A stretch of 64,000 nt of DNA. Source: Lachnospiraceae bacterium. GTDB taxonomy: Bacteria > Bacillota > Clostridia > Lachnospirales > Lachnospiraceae. This document shows positions 1 through 9,547 of the stretch, in pieces (position 1 is the stretch's first letter; each line of letters begins with the position of its first letter). The notes below the pieces were generated by a model that was not told the origin of the DNA, did not search any database, and saw nothing but the letters and a program-made list of their open reading frames with translations. The stretch lies in NCBI GenBank assembly GCA_022788085.1, contig JALEWA010000109.1:1-64000 (forward strand), in the 5' to 3' direction. The translations under genes were made by a program, and so were the position numbers.

Positions 1-4
1 ATAT

Positions 5-87
5 GCCGGTGTGGCGGAATGGCAGACGCATCAGACTCAAAATCTGACGGGGGCAACCTCGTGCCGGTTCAAGTCCGGCCACCGGCA
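5..87 (+). tRNA. tRNA-Leu (anticodon CAA)
   Basis: This is a class II tRNA. The acceptor arms GCCGGTG (5-11) and CACCGGC (80-86) pair perfectly and are followed by discriminator A at 87. The anticodon stem TCAGA/TCTGA encloses the loop CTCAAAA, so the anticodon is CAA, which reads the leucine codon UUG. A long variable arm and the T-loop GTTCAAGTC are present. The 3' CCA is not encoded. A terminator follows directly. Confidence 0.96.
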
Positions 88-95
88 GTAGAAAG

Positions 96-128
96 CCTTG
101 TGAATAGAGATATTCGCAAGGTTTTTTT
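96..128 (+). terminator. Terminator of tRNA-Leu
   Basis: An 11-bp stem (96-106 with 111-121, one G-U pair) and a GAGA-type loop are followed by seven T residues. It ends the tRNA transcript and lies just before the 3' end of the reverse-strand methyltransferase gene. Confidence 0.9.
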
Positions 129-150
129 GTGTCATTATGAAAGATATAAA

Positions 151-978
151 TTAGTGATTTCCCAATTGCCAAAATGCTACAGCGCTCGCAGCAGCTACGT
201 TTAGTGAATCTACTCCATGTGACATAGGAATTTTTACCGTGTAATCACAATCTGCAATTGTTGACAGAGCCAATCCATCGCCTTCCGTACCAAGTACAAT
301 GGCAAGCTTTTCTTCTGCCAAAAGTTTCGGACTATCAATACTGACAGAGTTATCACTTAAAGCCATGGCAGCAGTCTTAAAACCAAATTCTTTTAGAAGC
401 GAAATACCTTGCCTGGGCCATTCGCCAGATTTACGGTCAAAATAAGTCCATGGAATCTGGAAAACAGTTCCCATACTGACTCTTGCGGCACGACGGTATA
501 GTGGGTCGCTACAGGCAGGGGTCAGGAGTACGGCATCCATATTCAAGGCAGCAGCGGAACGGAAGATCGCTCCAATATTGGTAGGATTCATGACATTTTC
601 TAATATGGCAATTCTATGAGCATTCGCACAGACCTTTTCAACACTAGGTAATTCAGAACGGAGCATGGCACAAAGCATTCCTCTGGTTAAGGGAAAGCCG
701 GTAAGCTGTTTCAGAATTTCGAAATCAGCAGTATAAATAGGAATTTCACCACAACGGGCAATGATATCCTTTGCCTCTCCTTCCACATGTTTTTGTTCTA
801 CCAAAATAGAAACAGGCATATACCCGGCATCCAGGGCACGCGAGATTACTTTTGGGCTTTCAGCAATAAAAAGACCGTTTTGGGGTTCATAATAATGAAG
901 TAACTGTACCTCTGAAAGACGAGCATAGATATCTAACTCAGGTGTCTGAAAGTCTGTAATTTCAATAATGTTTGGCAT
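151..978 (-). CDS. TrmH/SpoU-family RNA 2'-O-ribose methyltransferase
   Basis: This is a cytoplasmic SAM-dependent methyltransferase of the SPOUT superfamily that modifies a ribose 2'-OH in rRNA or tRNA. The three SpoU motifs are visible: ENVMNPTNIGAIFRSA around residue 130, VLGTEGDGL around 230, and IPMSHGVDSLNVAAASA near the C-terminus. The last two form the trefoil-knot SAM site. The length of 275 aa is usual for the family, including the N-terminal substrate-binding region. An AGGAGG site sits about 7 nt before the ATG. It is a single-gene unit reading toward the tRNA terminator. The target nucleotide cannot be read from the sequence. Confidence 0.9.
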   Translation of the reverse strand: MPNIIEITDFQTPELDIYARLSEVQLLHYYEPQNGLFIAESPKVISRALDAGYMPVSILVEQKHVEGEAKDIIARCGEIPIYTADFEILKQLTGFPLTRGMLCAMLRSELPSVEKVCANAHRIAILENVMNPTNIGAIFRSAAALNMDAVLLTPACSDPLYRRAARVSMGTVFQIPWTYFDRKSGEWPRQGISLLKEFGFKTAAMALSDNSVSIDSPKLLAEEKLAIVLGTEGDGLALSTIADCDYTVKIPMSHGVDSLNVAAASAVAFWQLGNH

Positions 979-1055
979 GGATAGCCTCCTTATGTAAATA
1001 GTATAGGTTGTTTCATTTTACGAATATTATAACTTGTGTTCTTATAAATTTCTAC

Positions 1056-1084
1056 TTTCAAAATAACAAAATATAGTGTATGAT
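1056..1084 (+). promoter_or_regulatory. Possible sigma-A promoter for the zf-HC2/polA operon
   Basis: A TATGAT -10 at 1079-1084 lies 17 nt after a weak TTTCAA -35. The only support is the -10 match and its location about 90 nt before the first gene of the forward operon. Confidence 0.35.
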
Positions 1085-1173
1085 AGTCTATATATAGCCG
1101 GATGACATAAAAGATTACAAACATGCTTTAAGGGAGTAGGGCATAAAGGAAGCTTCCGGCAAAAGAGGGCTTT

Positions 1174-1476
1174 ATGGACTGTAAGGAGACACAGCGATAC
1201 ATGCGTCAGTTCTTGGAGAATGAACTGGATGCAGAAAACGCAAGAGAATTTATTTTACATGTACGTTCCTGTAAGGAATGCATGGAAGAATTGACAATTG
1301 AATACCTGATATCAGGAGGTATGCAGGAGTTAGAGAACACGGATGATATCAATGTACAGATGGAACTGGAAAAGAGATTGGCAAGTGTAAATCAGATACA
1401 AGCAAGAAGAAGCCACCTCAAGGCCGGTCTTTTTGTTGTTGTGACGATGTTGGCATGCGTACTTTTTATGACGTAA
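1174..1476 (+). CDS. Zinc-finger (zf-HC2-like) single-pass membrane protein
   Basis: This is a 100-aa protein. Its N-terminal HxxxCxxC pattern (HVRSCKEC, residues 29-36) after an early Cys-3 resembles the zinc-binding anti-sigma domain. A single C-terminal hydrophobic helix (about residues 84-99) ends two residues before the stop. Anti-sigma factors of this class hold an ECF sigma factor at the membrane, but no sigma gene is adjacent here, so its partner is unknown. A GAGGG site lies 5 nt before the ATG. It precedes polA by 18 nt and is probably co-transcribed with it. Confidence 0.75.
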   Translation: MDCKETQRYMRQFLENELDAENAREFILHVRSCKECMEELTIEYLISGGMQELENTDDINVQMELEKRLASVNQIQARRSHLKAGLFVVVTMLACVLFMT

Positions 1477-1494
1477 AGGGAGTAATGTTTTTAG

Positions 1495-4248
1495 ATGAGT
1501 AAGATTGTATTGATTGATGGACACAGCATTTTGAACCGAGCATTTTATGGTGTCCCTGATTTGACTAATGCCAAAGGGCTTCATACGAATGCAGTATATG
1601 GCTTTTTAAACATTCTGTTTAAGATTCTTGAGGAAGAGAAGCCGGATTATCTTACGGTGGCGTTTGACGTAAAGGCACCAACCTTCCGCCATGAGCTATA
1701 TAAGGAATATAAAGGAACAAGAAAGCCTATGCCGGAGGAACTTCGTGAACAGGTTCCTGTTATGAAAGAAGTTCTTCAGGCAATGGGAGTCCTTATTATG
1801 GAAAAGGCCGGACTTGAGGCTGACGATATCCTTGGAACGATTGCAAAACGTTCAGAGAAGGAGGGGATGGAGGTCTCTCTCGTATCCGGTGACAGGGATC
1901 TATTGCAGATTGCTTCAGAGCATATCAAAATTCGCATTCCTAAGACAAAGGGCGGAAAGACAGAAATTGAAGATTATTATGCTGCTGATGTTGAGAAAGC
2001 ATATCAGGTAAATCCGATACAGTTTATTGATTTAAAGGCATTAATGGGCGATACAGCGGACAATATTCCGGGTGTTCCAAAGGTTGGTGAGAAGACCGCA
2101 ACGGAGCTAATGGTAACATATGGTTCACTGGATGCTATTTATGAGCATGTAGAAGAGATTACGAAGAAGAGCATCCGTGAAAGTCTGATAGCAAATAAGG
2201 AGCTTGCAGATTTAAGTAAGATACTGGCAACCATTAATATTGATGCCGATATTGATTTTTCTTATGAAAAAGCTAAGAATGAAAATCTCTTTACCCAGGA
2301 AGCTTATGAGAAGTTCAAACAGCTGGAATTCAAGAATTTGCTGAATCGCTTTGATATTAAAGAGAAGAAGACAGAGTATTCTTATGAAGTGGTAGAAGTT
2401 AAGAGTGTGGAAGATGTAGAACAGGTTTTTACAGATTGTAAAAGTGCAAAGCGTGGTGCAGTGCGGCTTATTACTGCAGATGCTAAGGATGAGGGCTCTG
2501 TTGGCGAGAATGCAAATGGACAGATGTTCCTGCAGTTAGAAGAGAAAAAGGAAGTATTTGCTTGTATTCTGTGCTTTGATGAGAAGAAGATCTACTGCAT
2601 GGATACACAGAATGGAATTCCGAAGACTCTTATTCTTGATGGTTTGCACGAGCTGACAGAGTCAAAAGAAATGATGCTGTCATGCTTTGATGGAAAGCGG
2701 GATTATAGATATTTAACAGAAGATTCGAAGGCAATAAAAACAGCAGAAGAATTAACAGATGTCTTATTTGATTGTAAGATAGCAGCATATCTGATCAATC
2801 CTTTAAAAAGTGATTATGAGATTGTCGATATTGCAAATGAATATCTGGGAGTGACATTACAGAGCTGGGGTGAAATCTTTGGTAAGACAGATTTAGCTAC
2901 TGCATTTCAGGATAGAAGGGCAGAATGCATACGATATTTTGCGCAGGAAGCCTTTACGCTGTATCAGGCAGAACCGGTACTGGAAGAGTCTTTGAAGCAG
3001 AATGGTATGGACAAGCTGTTTCGTGAGTTGGAAATGCCATTATCCTATGTGCTCTATGACATGGAGAAGGAAGGGGTACTTGTGAAACCGGAGGAGCTTC
3101 GACTGTATGGGGAAGCACTTACCGGAAGAATTACAGAGCTGGAAAACAGCATTCATGAACGGGCTGGAGAGAACTTCAATATCAATTCTCCAAAGCAGCT
3201 TGGAGAAATCTTGTTCGAAAAGCTTGAATTACCCGGTGGAAAAAAGACAAAGACAGGGTATTCTACAGCAGCAGATGTATTAGAGAAGCTTGCACCGGAT
3301 TATCCGATTGTCAGTGAAATTCTGGAGTATCGTGGGCTTGTAAAATTGAAATCTACCTATGCGGATGGATTAGCAGCATATATTGGGGAAGACAGCAGAA
3401 TCCATACAAACTTTAATCAAACGATCACAGCTACCGGTCGATTAAGCTCTACAGAGCCAAATTTGCAGAATATCCCAATGAGAATGGAGCTTGGAAGAAG
3501 AATCCGAAAGGTTTTTGTGCCGGCAACCGGATGTGTGTTCATGGATGCAGATTATTCGCAGATTGAATTGAGAATACTTGCTCATATGTCAGGTGACAAA
3601 CAATTGATAGAAGCGTATCAGATGGATGAGGATATTCACCGGATTACGGCATCTAAGGTATTCCATACTCCATTAAATGAAGTAACTGATTTGCAAAGAA
3701 GAAATGCAAAGGCTGTTAATTTTGGTATTGTATATGGAATCAGTTCCTTTGGGCTAAGTCAGGATTTAAGTATTTCGCCCAAGGAAGCAAAGGTATATAT
3801 TGATGAGTACTTTAAGACGTATCCTGGTATTAAGTCCTTCCTGGATCAAACAGTAGCAGATGCAAAGGAAAATGGGTATTGTGTATCTTTATTTGGAAGA
3901 AGACGACCTGTTCCTGAATTAAAGTCCTCTAACTTCATGCAGAGATCCTTTGGGGAAAGAATTGCCATGAATTCACCAATTCAGGGAACAGCAGCAGATA
4001 TCATCAAGCTGGCAATGCTGCATGTATTTAATGCGTTAAGGAGTAAAGGCCTGAAGTCAAAGCTGATTTTACAGATTCATGATGAACTTGTAATCGAAAC
4101 AAGAGAACAGGAAGTAGAGCAGGTCAGAACGATTCTTGCAGAGGAAATGAAGAATGCAACACTTCATGCAGGAAGTATGTCATGCGAGATGGCGGTGCGT
4201 ATGGAAGTAGATCTCCATACAGGAGAAAATTGGTACGAGGCGAAGTAA
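1495..4248 (+). CDS. polA: DNA polymerase I
   Basis: This 917-aa enzyme fills gaps during Okazaki-fragment maturation and excision repair. The N-terminal 5'-3' exonuclease (FEN) domain starts KIVLIDGHSILNRAFYG. The C-terminal polymerase domain has motif A (DADYSQIELRILAH), motif B (RRNAKAVNFGIVYG) and motif C (LQIHDELVIE). In the middle, the proofreading-like domain lacks the DxE pair expected near residue 330, and the last catalytic acid position reads YFAQEAF. 3'-5' exonuclease activity is therefore probably lost, as in Bacillus Pol I. coaE follows after 3 nt. Confidence 0.97.
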   Translation: MSKIVLIDGHSILNRAFYGVPDLTNAKGLHTNAVYGFLNILFKILEEEKPDYLTVAFDVKAPTFRHELYKEYKGTRKPMPEELREQVPVMKEVLQAMGVLIMEKAGLEADDILGTIAKRSEKEGMEVSLVSGDRDLLQIASEHIKIRIPKTKGGKTEIEDYYAADVEKAYQVNPIQFIDLKALMGDTADNIPGVPKVGEKTATELMVTYGSLDAIYEHVEEITKKSIRESLIANKELADLSKILATINIDADIDFSYEKAKNENLFTQEAYEKFKQLEFKNLLNRFDIKEKKTEYSYEVVEVKSVEDVEQVFTDCKSAKRGAVRLITADAKDEGSVGENANGQMFLQLEEKKEVFACILCFDEKKIYCMDTQNGIPKTLILDGLHELTESKEMMLSCFDGKRDYRYLTEDSKAIKTAEELTDVLFDCKIAAYLINPLKSDYEIVDIANEYLGVTLQSWGEIFGKTDLATAFQDRRAECIRYFAQEAFTLYQAEPVLEESLKQNGMDKLFRELEMPLSYVLYDMEKEGVLVKPEELRLYGEALTGRITELENSIHERAGENFNINSPKQLGEILFEKLELPGGKKTKTGYSTAADVLEKLAPDYPIVSEILEYRGLVKLKSTYADGLAAYIGEDSRIHTNFNQTITATGRLSSTEPNLQNIPMRMELGRRIRKVFVPATGCVFMDADYSQIELRILAHMSGDKQLIEAYQMDEDIHRITASKVFHTPLNEVTDLQRRNAKAVNFGIVYGISSFGLSQDLSISPKEAKVYIDEYFKTYPGIKSFLDQTVADAKENGYCVSLFGRRRPVPELKSSNFMQRSFGERIAMNSPIQGTAADIIKLAMLHVFNALRSKGLKSKLILQIHDELVIETREQEVEQVRTILAEEMKNATLHAGSMSCEMAVRMEVDLHTGENWYEAK

Positions 4249-4251
4249 GGT

Positions 4252-4848
4252 ATGATGACGATAGGTATTACCGGAGGAGTTGGAGCCGGTAAGTCACAGA
4301 TTCTTTCTTATATAGAAGAACGTTATAATAGTAAGGTGATTAGGGCTGATGAGGTCGCACATTTGTTAGAGGAGCCTGGACATGAGTGCTATGACAGGAT
4401 AGTAGCGCTTCTTGGATCGGATGTGCTTCAGGAAGATGGCGCTATTGATAAAAAGAAAATGGCAGCAGTCATATTTAATGATAAGGAGAAGTTATCAGGC
4501 ATTAATGCCATTATACATCCGGAAGTGAAAAAATATATCATAGAACAGATTCAGACGGAAAAGAAAGCAGAAGTAATTGATTTCCTTTTTATAGAAGCAG
4601 CTCTTCTTATCGAAGAGCATTATGATGAAATTGTTGATGAGATGTGGTATATTCATACGGATATAGAGATACGTAGCAAAAGGCTTGCACAAAGCAGACA
4701 ATACAGCGCAGAAAGAATAGCGAATATTATGAGGGGACAGCTTAGTGAGGAAGAATTCAGAAAGCACTGTAGTGTTGTTATTATTAACAATGGTGATTTG
4801 GAAGAAACCTATAAGCAAATTAATTATATAATGGGGGAAAGAGTATGA
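4252..4848 (+). CDS. coaE: Dephospho-CoA kinase
   Basis: This enzyme catalyses the last step of coenzyme A synthesis, phosphorylating the 3'-OH of dephospho-CoA with ATP. The P-loop GGVGAGKS occupies residues 8-15, and the family motif IRADEVAH follows. The 198-aa length is normal. A second ATG directly after the first (4255) is an equally possible start. It sits 3 nt after polA, a common pairing in Bacillota, and its last codons overlap the start of the next gene (ATGA), indicating translational coupling. Confidence 0.95.
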   Translation: MMTIGITGGVGAGKSQILSYIEERYNSKVIRADEVAHLLEEPGHECYDRIVALLGSDVLQEDGAIDKKKMAAVIFNDKEKLSGINAIIHPEVKKYIIEQIQTEKKAEVIDFLFIEAALLIEEHYDEIVDEMWYIHTDIEIRSKRLAQSRQYSAERIANIMRGQLSEEEFRKHCSVVIINNGDLEETYKQINYIMGERV

Positions 4849-6932
4849 ATCAAATGAACATGTTGGAAGTAGCACCGGTATTTGGTTTAGATATCGGAAC
4901 AAGAAGTGTAGTTGGAACCATTGGTTACAAACGTGGAGAAACATTTGTGGTAGTGGCACAGGAAATACGTGAACACCAGACAAGAGCAATGCTTGATGGA
5001 CAGATTCATGATATTAACCGAGTTGCTGCAACGATTGCGGAGATTAAGGAGGCTTTGGAGAAAAAGAGCGGACTTGAGCTTCGTGAAGTATGCATTGCAG
5101 CAGCAGGACGTGTATTAAAGACTTTGAATGTTCATATTGACCTTGAGTTTGAAAAGGAGCGAAATGTAACAAAGGAAGATATCAGTACACTGGCATCTAT
5201 GGGAATTGAGAAGGCATTCAGACAGTTTCAGGAGGAAAATGATACAGAGTCACATTTTTATTGTGTAGGATATTCTGTTGTGAAATATTATTTAAACGGC
5301 ATGTGGATGGGACAACCGGAGCATCATAAGGCAAAAAATATAGGCTCAGATATGATTGCGACATTCTTGCCGGATGACGTGGTAGATGGCTTATATAGTG
5401 CTGTTGAGCTTGCAGGACTTAAGGTCGCAAATATGACGTTAGAGCCGATCGCAGCAATCAGAATTGCAATTCCGGAAAGATTTCGTCTGCTTAATATAGC
5501 CATGATTGATGTGGGTGCCGGAACATCCGATATTTCTATTACGAATGATGGAAGCGTGATTGCTTTTGGTATGATTCCATGTGCAGGAGATTCCATTACG
5601 GAAGCGCTTGCAAAGAAGTGCCTGATTGACTTTGCAACAGCAGAGAAGATCAAAAAGGAGTCCATGACACAAAAAGAAATTACATATGAGGATATTATGG
5701 GCTTGGAACAGACAGTATCCTCTGAAGAGGTTATTGCCATGTGTCAGGCTGAAATAGACAAAATGGCAAAGCTTGCAGCTGATGAGATAAAGAGGCTGAA
5801 TGGAGGAGATTCGCCAAGCGCTGTATTTATTGTCGGTGGTGGTGGAAAGATTCATGGTTTTAGTAGAAAGATAGCAGAGGAATTAGGTCTTGATCCGAAA
5901 CGAGTTGCCCTTCGCGGTGAAGAAATCATGAAGGAAGTAGAGTTTCCGGAGGGAAGCCTGAAGGATTCTACAATCGTAACACCGATTGGTATTTGTCTGT
6001 CTTATTATGAGCAGAACAATAATTTTATCTATGTTACTTTCAATGGAAGTAAGCTTAAACTTTATGATAATAACAAGCTTGCTGTTGTAGATGCTGCTGT
6101 TCAGGCATCTTTCTCAAGAGAAGGTCTGTTTCCGAGGCGTGGAAAAGAACTACACTATACAGTAAATGGAAAGAACCGGGTAACAAAGGGTGAATATGGT
6201 GAGAGTGCGAAGATTTCTGTAAATGGTTCACCTGTAGATTTGGGATATGCAATTAAAGCAAATGATGTAATTACTATGGAAGAATCTACAGCAGGTGCAA
6301 ATGCTTCTGTGAAAGTTTCGGATTTAGTAGACTATAACGGAAGAATCCATGTGACAGTTGATGGAACAGCTCTGGAACTGAAAAAGCCAATTAAGGTTAA
6401 TGGCAAAACAGAGACAGAGGAGTATCAGATTCAGGAAAATGATGTTGTTTCCATTTATTCATATTATACTTATGAGCAGATGACAGAGTATCTGAATCTG
6501 AATCCGGAGGAAACGGATATGCTTGTAAATGGCATAAAGGTAGCAAAGGATGCTGCAATTTATGATAATGATGTGATTACAACAAGAGAAGCAGCTTTTA
6601 AGAAAAAGGAAGAAGAAAAAGCTGGTGAGGTAAACACAGAACAGGCAGAAGAAAAGAAAGATACAGTACATGTATTCCGCGATATGATTGAGGATGCTGC
6701 GAAAGAAGAAACGCAGCAGAAAGAAAATGCAAGATTAATTGTAATCGTAAATCAGAAGCCGGTTGTTTTAGAGGGCAGAGAACTGTATCGCTTTGTTGAT
6801 TTATTTGATTATATTGATTTTGATACAAGCAAGATGCGGGGAAATGGCATTGTAACAAAAGTAAATGGTGAAAATGCGCAATATACGCAGGAATTAAAGA
6901 ATGGCGACAAGGTAGAAATCTATTGGAGCTAA
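4845..6932 (+). CDS. FtsA/PilM-like actin-fold ATPase with C-terminal repeats
   Basis: This is a 695-aa protein of the actin/Hsp70 ATPase fold. FGLDIGTRSVVGTIGY (about 14-29) is the phosphate 1 loop, IDVGAGTSDISI (about 222-233) is phosphate 2, and VFIVGGGGKIHGF (about 327-339) is the adenosine motif, as in FtsA and PilM. The N-terminal insertion resembles the SHS2 (1C) subdomain. After about residue 390 come several short modules of the type VNGxxVxLxxxIxxNDVI, which resemble small beta-grasp or S4-like units and are not part of classical FtsA. It lacks an obvious amphipathic membrane-anchor helix at the end. A role in division or envelope organisation is inferred from family only. Confidence 0.8.
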   Translation: MNQMNMLEVAPVFGLDIGTRSVVGTIGYKRGETFVVVAQEIREHQTRAMLDGQIHDINRVAATIAEIKEALEKKSGLELREVCIAAAGRVLKTLNVHIDLEFEKERNVTKEDISTLASMGIEKAFRQFQEENDTESHFYCVGYSVVKYYLNGMWMGQPEHHKAKNIGSDMIATFLPDDVVDGLYSAVELAGLKVANMTLEPIAAIRIAIPERFRLLNIAMIDVGAGTSDISITNDGSVIAFGMIPCAGDSITEALAKKCLIDFATAEKIKKESMTQKEITYEDIMGLEQTVSSEEVIAMCQAEIDKMAKLAADEIKRLNGGDSPSAVFIVGGGGKIHGFSRKIAEELGLDPKRVALRGEEIMKEVEFPEGSLKDSTIVTPIGICLSYYEQNNNFIYVTFNGSKLKLYDNNKLAVVDAAVQASFSREGLFPRRGKELHYTVNGKNRVTKGEYGESAKISVNGSPVDLGYAIKANDVITMEESTAGANASVKVSDLVDYNGRIHVTVDGTALELKKPIKVNGKTETEEYQIQENDVVSIYSYYTYEQMTEYLNLNPEETDMLVNGIKVAKDAAIYDNDVITTREAAFKKKEEEKAGEVNTEQAEEKKDTVHVFRDMIEDAAKEETQQKENARLIVIVNQKPVVLEGRELYRFVDLFDYIDFDTSKMRGNGIVTKVNGENAQYTQELKNGDKVEIYWS

Positions 6933-6966
6933 TATACATAAAAGTAAGAAAGGCATGGTTATTTCA

Positions 6967-7764
6967 ATGAGGATGTGTAGCATTGCAAGCGGTAGCAGCG
7001 GTAATTGTGTGTATGTGGGCACAGAAGCAACGCATCTGCTGGTTGATGTGGGAATTAGCTGTAAAAGAACAGTGGAAGGACTGGAAAAGCTTGGACTGAC
7101 TGGTAAAGATGTGGATGGTATTTTGATTACGCATGAGCATGCAGACCATATTAATGGGCTTGGAGTTTTAAGCAGAAAATTCGAAATTCCAATCTATGCT
7201 ACAGCAGGCACGATTGAAGCAATAAAGAATACAAAGAGCCTTGGAGATATTAATGAAGAACTTTTTCATGAAGTTAGTGCAGACGAGAAAATGATTCTGA
7301 AAGATATCACGATTAATCCCATGCGGATATCACATGATGCAGCACAACCGGTAGCATACCGGTTTCAATATGGAAAAAATAGAATGGCTGTTGTAACAGA
7401 CCTTGGCACTTATGATGATTACACCGTAGAGAGCCTGAAGGGTATGGATGCGTTAATGCTGGAGGCAAATCATGACGTAAATATGCTTCAGGTCGGACCT
7501 TATCCATATTATCTGAAGCAACGAATTCTTGGTAAGCGTGGTCATTTATCGAATGAACTGTCAGGAAAGCTTTTAAGCAGACTGATGCATGATGGGTTAA
7601 AGGCGGTATGCCTTGGTCATTTAAGTAAGGAGAATAATCTTGCTGAGCTTGCATACGAAACAGTCAGGCTTGAGATTACCATGGCAGATAATCCGTATAA
7701 GGCGGATGATTTTCCTATTTTTGTAGCAAATAGAAATGAATTATCAAGAATGGTTGAAATTTAG
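6967..7764 (+). CDS. MBL-fold metallo-hydrolase, WalJ/YycJ type
   Basis: This is a metallo-beta-lactamase-fold hydrolase. The N-terminus MRMCSIASGSSGNC matches the YycJ/WalJ family start, and the metal-binding THEHADH follows around residue 57. Later metal ligands are H (MRISHDA), D (VTDLGTY) and H (LGHLS). Bacillus YycJ is a 5'-3' DNA exonuclease implicated in mismatch repair. The ATG at 6967 is chosen because it matches the family N-terminus; an ATG at 6955 lies almost on the AAAGG site. The gene is in line with the polA-coaE operon. Confidence 0.85.
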   Translation: MRMCSIASGSSGNCVYVGTEATHLLVDVGISCKRTVEGLEKLGLTGKDVDGILITHEHADHINGLGVLSRKFEIPIYATAGTIEAIKNTKSLGDINEELFHEVSADEKMILKDITINPMRISHDAAQPVAYRFQYGKNRMAVVTDLGTYDDYTVESLKGMDALMLEANHDVNMLQVGPYPYYLKQRILGKRGHLSNELSGKLLSRLMHDGLKAVCLGHLSKENNLAELAYETVRLEITMADNPYKADDFPIFVANRNELSRMVEI

Positions 7765-7833
7765 GAAAATATTGTATATGATGGATATAATATTTGCTTC
7801 ACATAAAAGAAGCTGGAATAGGAGTCAAGGATT

Positions 7834-8106
7834 ATGAAGAAAACAATTATTACAGTAGTAGGAAAAGATACAGTTGGCATTATTGCAAAGGTTTGTACCT
7901 ATCTTGCAGAGAATCAGATTAACATTCTTGATATCTCACAGACAATTGTTAATAATTATTTTAATATGATGATGATTGCAGATATGAATCAGGCAACAAA
8001 GTCTGTTAGCGAAGTATCTGATGAATTGGATAAGCTGGGCACTGAGATTGGCGTTATTATCAAATGCCAGAGAGAAGAAATCTTCGACAGCATGCACAGA
8101 ATCTAA
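7834..8106 (+). CDS. ACT domain protein, UPF0237 family
   Basis: This 90-aa protein is a single ACT domain (TVVGKDTVGIIAKVCTYLAENQINILDISQTI). ACT domains bind amino acids or other small ligands and regulate partner proteins. It is followed by its usual neighbour, a UPF0210 protein, which starts 18 nt later, so the two probably act together. The ligand is unknown. An AGGAG site precedes the ATG. Confidence 0.88.
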   Translation: MKKTIITVVGKDTVGIIAKVCTYLAENQINILDISQTIVNNYFNMMMIADMNQATKSVSEVSDELDKLGTEIGVIIKCQREEIFDSMHRI

Positions 8107-8124
8107 TTGGTAAGGAGAATCATC

Positions 8125-9489
8125 ATGATAAATATTTATGAAGTATTGGAAACGAACAAAATGATTGAGAAGGAAAACCTTGATGTAAGAACAATTACAC
8201 TGGGTATCAGCCTTCTGGACTGTATAGATTCTGATCTCAACAGGTTAAATGACAAAATATATAATAAAATCAAGACAGTTGCAAAAGATTTAGTAGCAAC
8301 AGGTGAAGCAATTGAGAAAGAATTTGGAATTCCTATTGTTAATAAGAGAATTTCTTTGACCCCAATGGCGTTAGTAGGTGGTTCAGCATGTAAAACTCCG
8401 GAGGATTTTGTAACACTTGCAAAGACAATGGATCGTGCAGCAAAGGAAGTAGGAGTGAATCTGATTGGTGGATATTCTGCACTTGTCTCCAAGGGTATGA
8501 CAAAAGCAGATGAGATGCTTATTCGTTCTATTCCACAGGCACTGCATGAAACAGAGAGAGTCTGCAGTTCTGTAAATCTTGGTTCTACCAAGACAGGTAT
8601 CAATATGGATGCAGTCAGATTAATGGGTACGATAATCAAACAAACCGCTGAAATCAGTAAGGACAATGACAGTGCAGATTGTATGAAGTTAGTTGTATTC
8701 TGCAATGCTCCTGATGATAACCCATTTATGGCTGGCGCTTTCCATGGGGTAACAGAAGCAGATGCCATCATTAACGTAGGTGTAAGTGGTCCTGGAGTTG
8801 TAAAGACTGCTTTAGAGAGCGTTCGTGGTGAAAGTTTTGAGGTTCTTTGCGAAACGATTAAGAAGACGGCATTTAAGGTAACAAGAGTCGGACAGTTGGT
8901 AGCACAGGAAGCATCAAAGAGACTTGGTATTCCGTTCGGTATTGTAGATTTATCTTTGGCTCCTACTCCTGCAATTGGCGATAGTGTTGCGGATATATTA
9001 TGTGAAATTGGACTTGAGTATGCAGGAGCACCTGGTACGACGGCTGCTCTTGCTTTACTAAATGATCAGGTAAAGAAAGGCGGCGTAATGGCTTCTTCTT
9101 ATGTAGGAGGCTTGAGTGGTGCATTTATCCCGGTCAGTGAAGATCAGGGAATGATTGATGCTGTTCAGGCAGGGGCGCTCACATTAGAAAAGCTGGAAGC
9201 TATGACATGTGTATGCTCAGTTGGTCTTGATATGATTGCAATACCTGGTGATACAAAAGATACAACGATAGCAGGTATCATCGCAGATGAATGTGCGATT
9301 GGTATGGTTAATCAGAAGACAACCGCTGTTCGTATTATTCCTGCAATTGGCAAGAAAGTAGGAGATAAAGTAGAGTTTGGAGGTTTATTTGGTTATGCAC
9401 CGATTATGCCGGTAAATCAATACTCCTGTGATGCTTTTGTAAATCGTAAAGGTAGAATTCCGGCACCTATTCACAGCTTTAAAAATTAA
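8125..9489 (+). CDS. UPF0210 (DUF711) family protein
   Basis: This is a 454-aa protein of the UPF0210/DUF711 family, with a fold related to pyruvate formate-lyase-like glycyl radical enzymes but no glycyl radical motif. Conserved stretches include GGSA near residue 90, [12 protein letters not shown], and a glycine-rich C-terminal region ([12 protein letters not shown]). The biochemical function is not established. ATG 8125 is preferred over an in-frame TTG at 8107 because AAGGAG (8112-8117) sits 7 nt upstream of it. The gene is coupled with the ACT protein and ends at a strong terminator. Confidence 0.85.
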   Translation: MINIYEVLETNKMIEKENLDVRTITLGISLLDCIDSDLNRLNDKIYNKIKTVAKDLVATGEAIEKEFGIPIVNKRISLTPMALVGGSACKTPEDFVTLAKTMDRAAKEVGVNLIGGYSALVSKGMTKADEMLIRSIPQALHETERVCSSVNLGSTKTGINMDAVRLMGTIIKQTAEISKDNDSADCMKLVVFCNAPDDNPFMAGAFHGVTEADAIINVGVSGPGVVKTALESVRGESFEVLCETIKKTAFKVTRVGQLVAQEASKRLGIPFGIVDLSLAPTPAIGDSVADILCEIGLEYAGAPGTTAALALLNDQVKKGGVMASSYVGGLSGAFIPVSEDQGMIDAVQAGALTLEKLEAMTCVCSVGLDMIAIPGDTKDTTIAGIIADECAIGMVNQKTTAVRIIPAIGKKVGDKVEFGGLFGYAPIMPVNQYSCDAFVNRKGRIPAPIHSFKN

Positions 9490-9504
9490 AATGATAAATC
9501 TAAA

Positions 9505-9536
9505 AAAGGGAAGCCGGATGACTTCCCTTTCTTTCT
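9505..9536 (+). terminator. Bidirectional terminator
   Basis: A 9-bp stem (9505-9513 with 9522-9530) is flanked by an A-run on the left and a T-rich tract on the right. It can serve both the forward UPF0210 gene and the convergent reverse-strand tmcAL. Confidence 0.88.
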
Positions 9537-9547
9537 ATATCCTTTCA

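Noticed and set aside
8136..8771. Reverse-strand open frame (211 codons) inside the UPF0210 gene
   Set aside because: It is antisense to a conserved gene, is a mirror of its codon pattern, and shows no domain.
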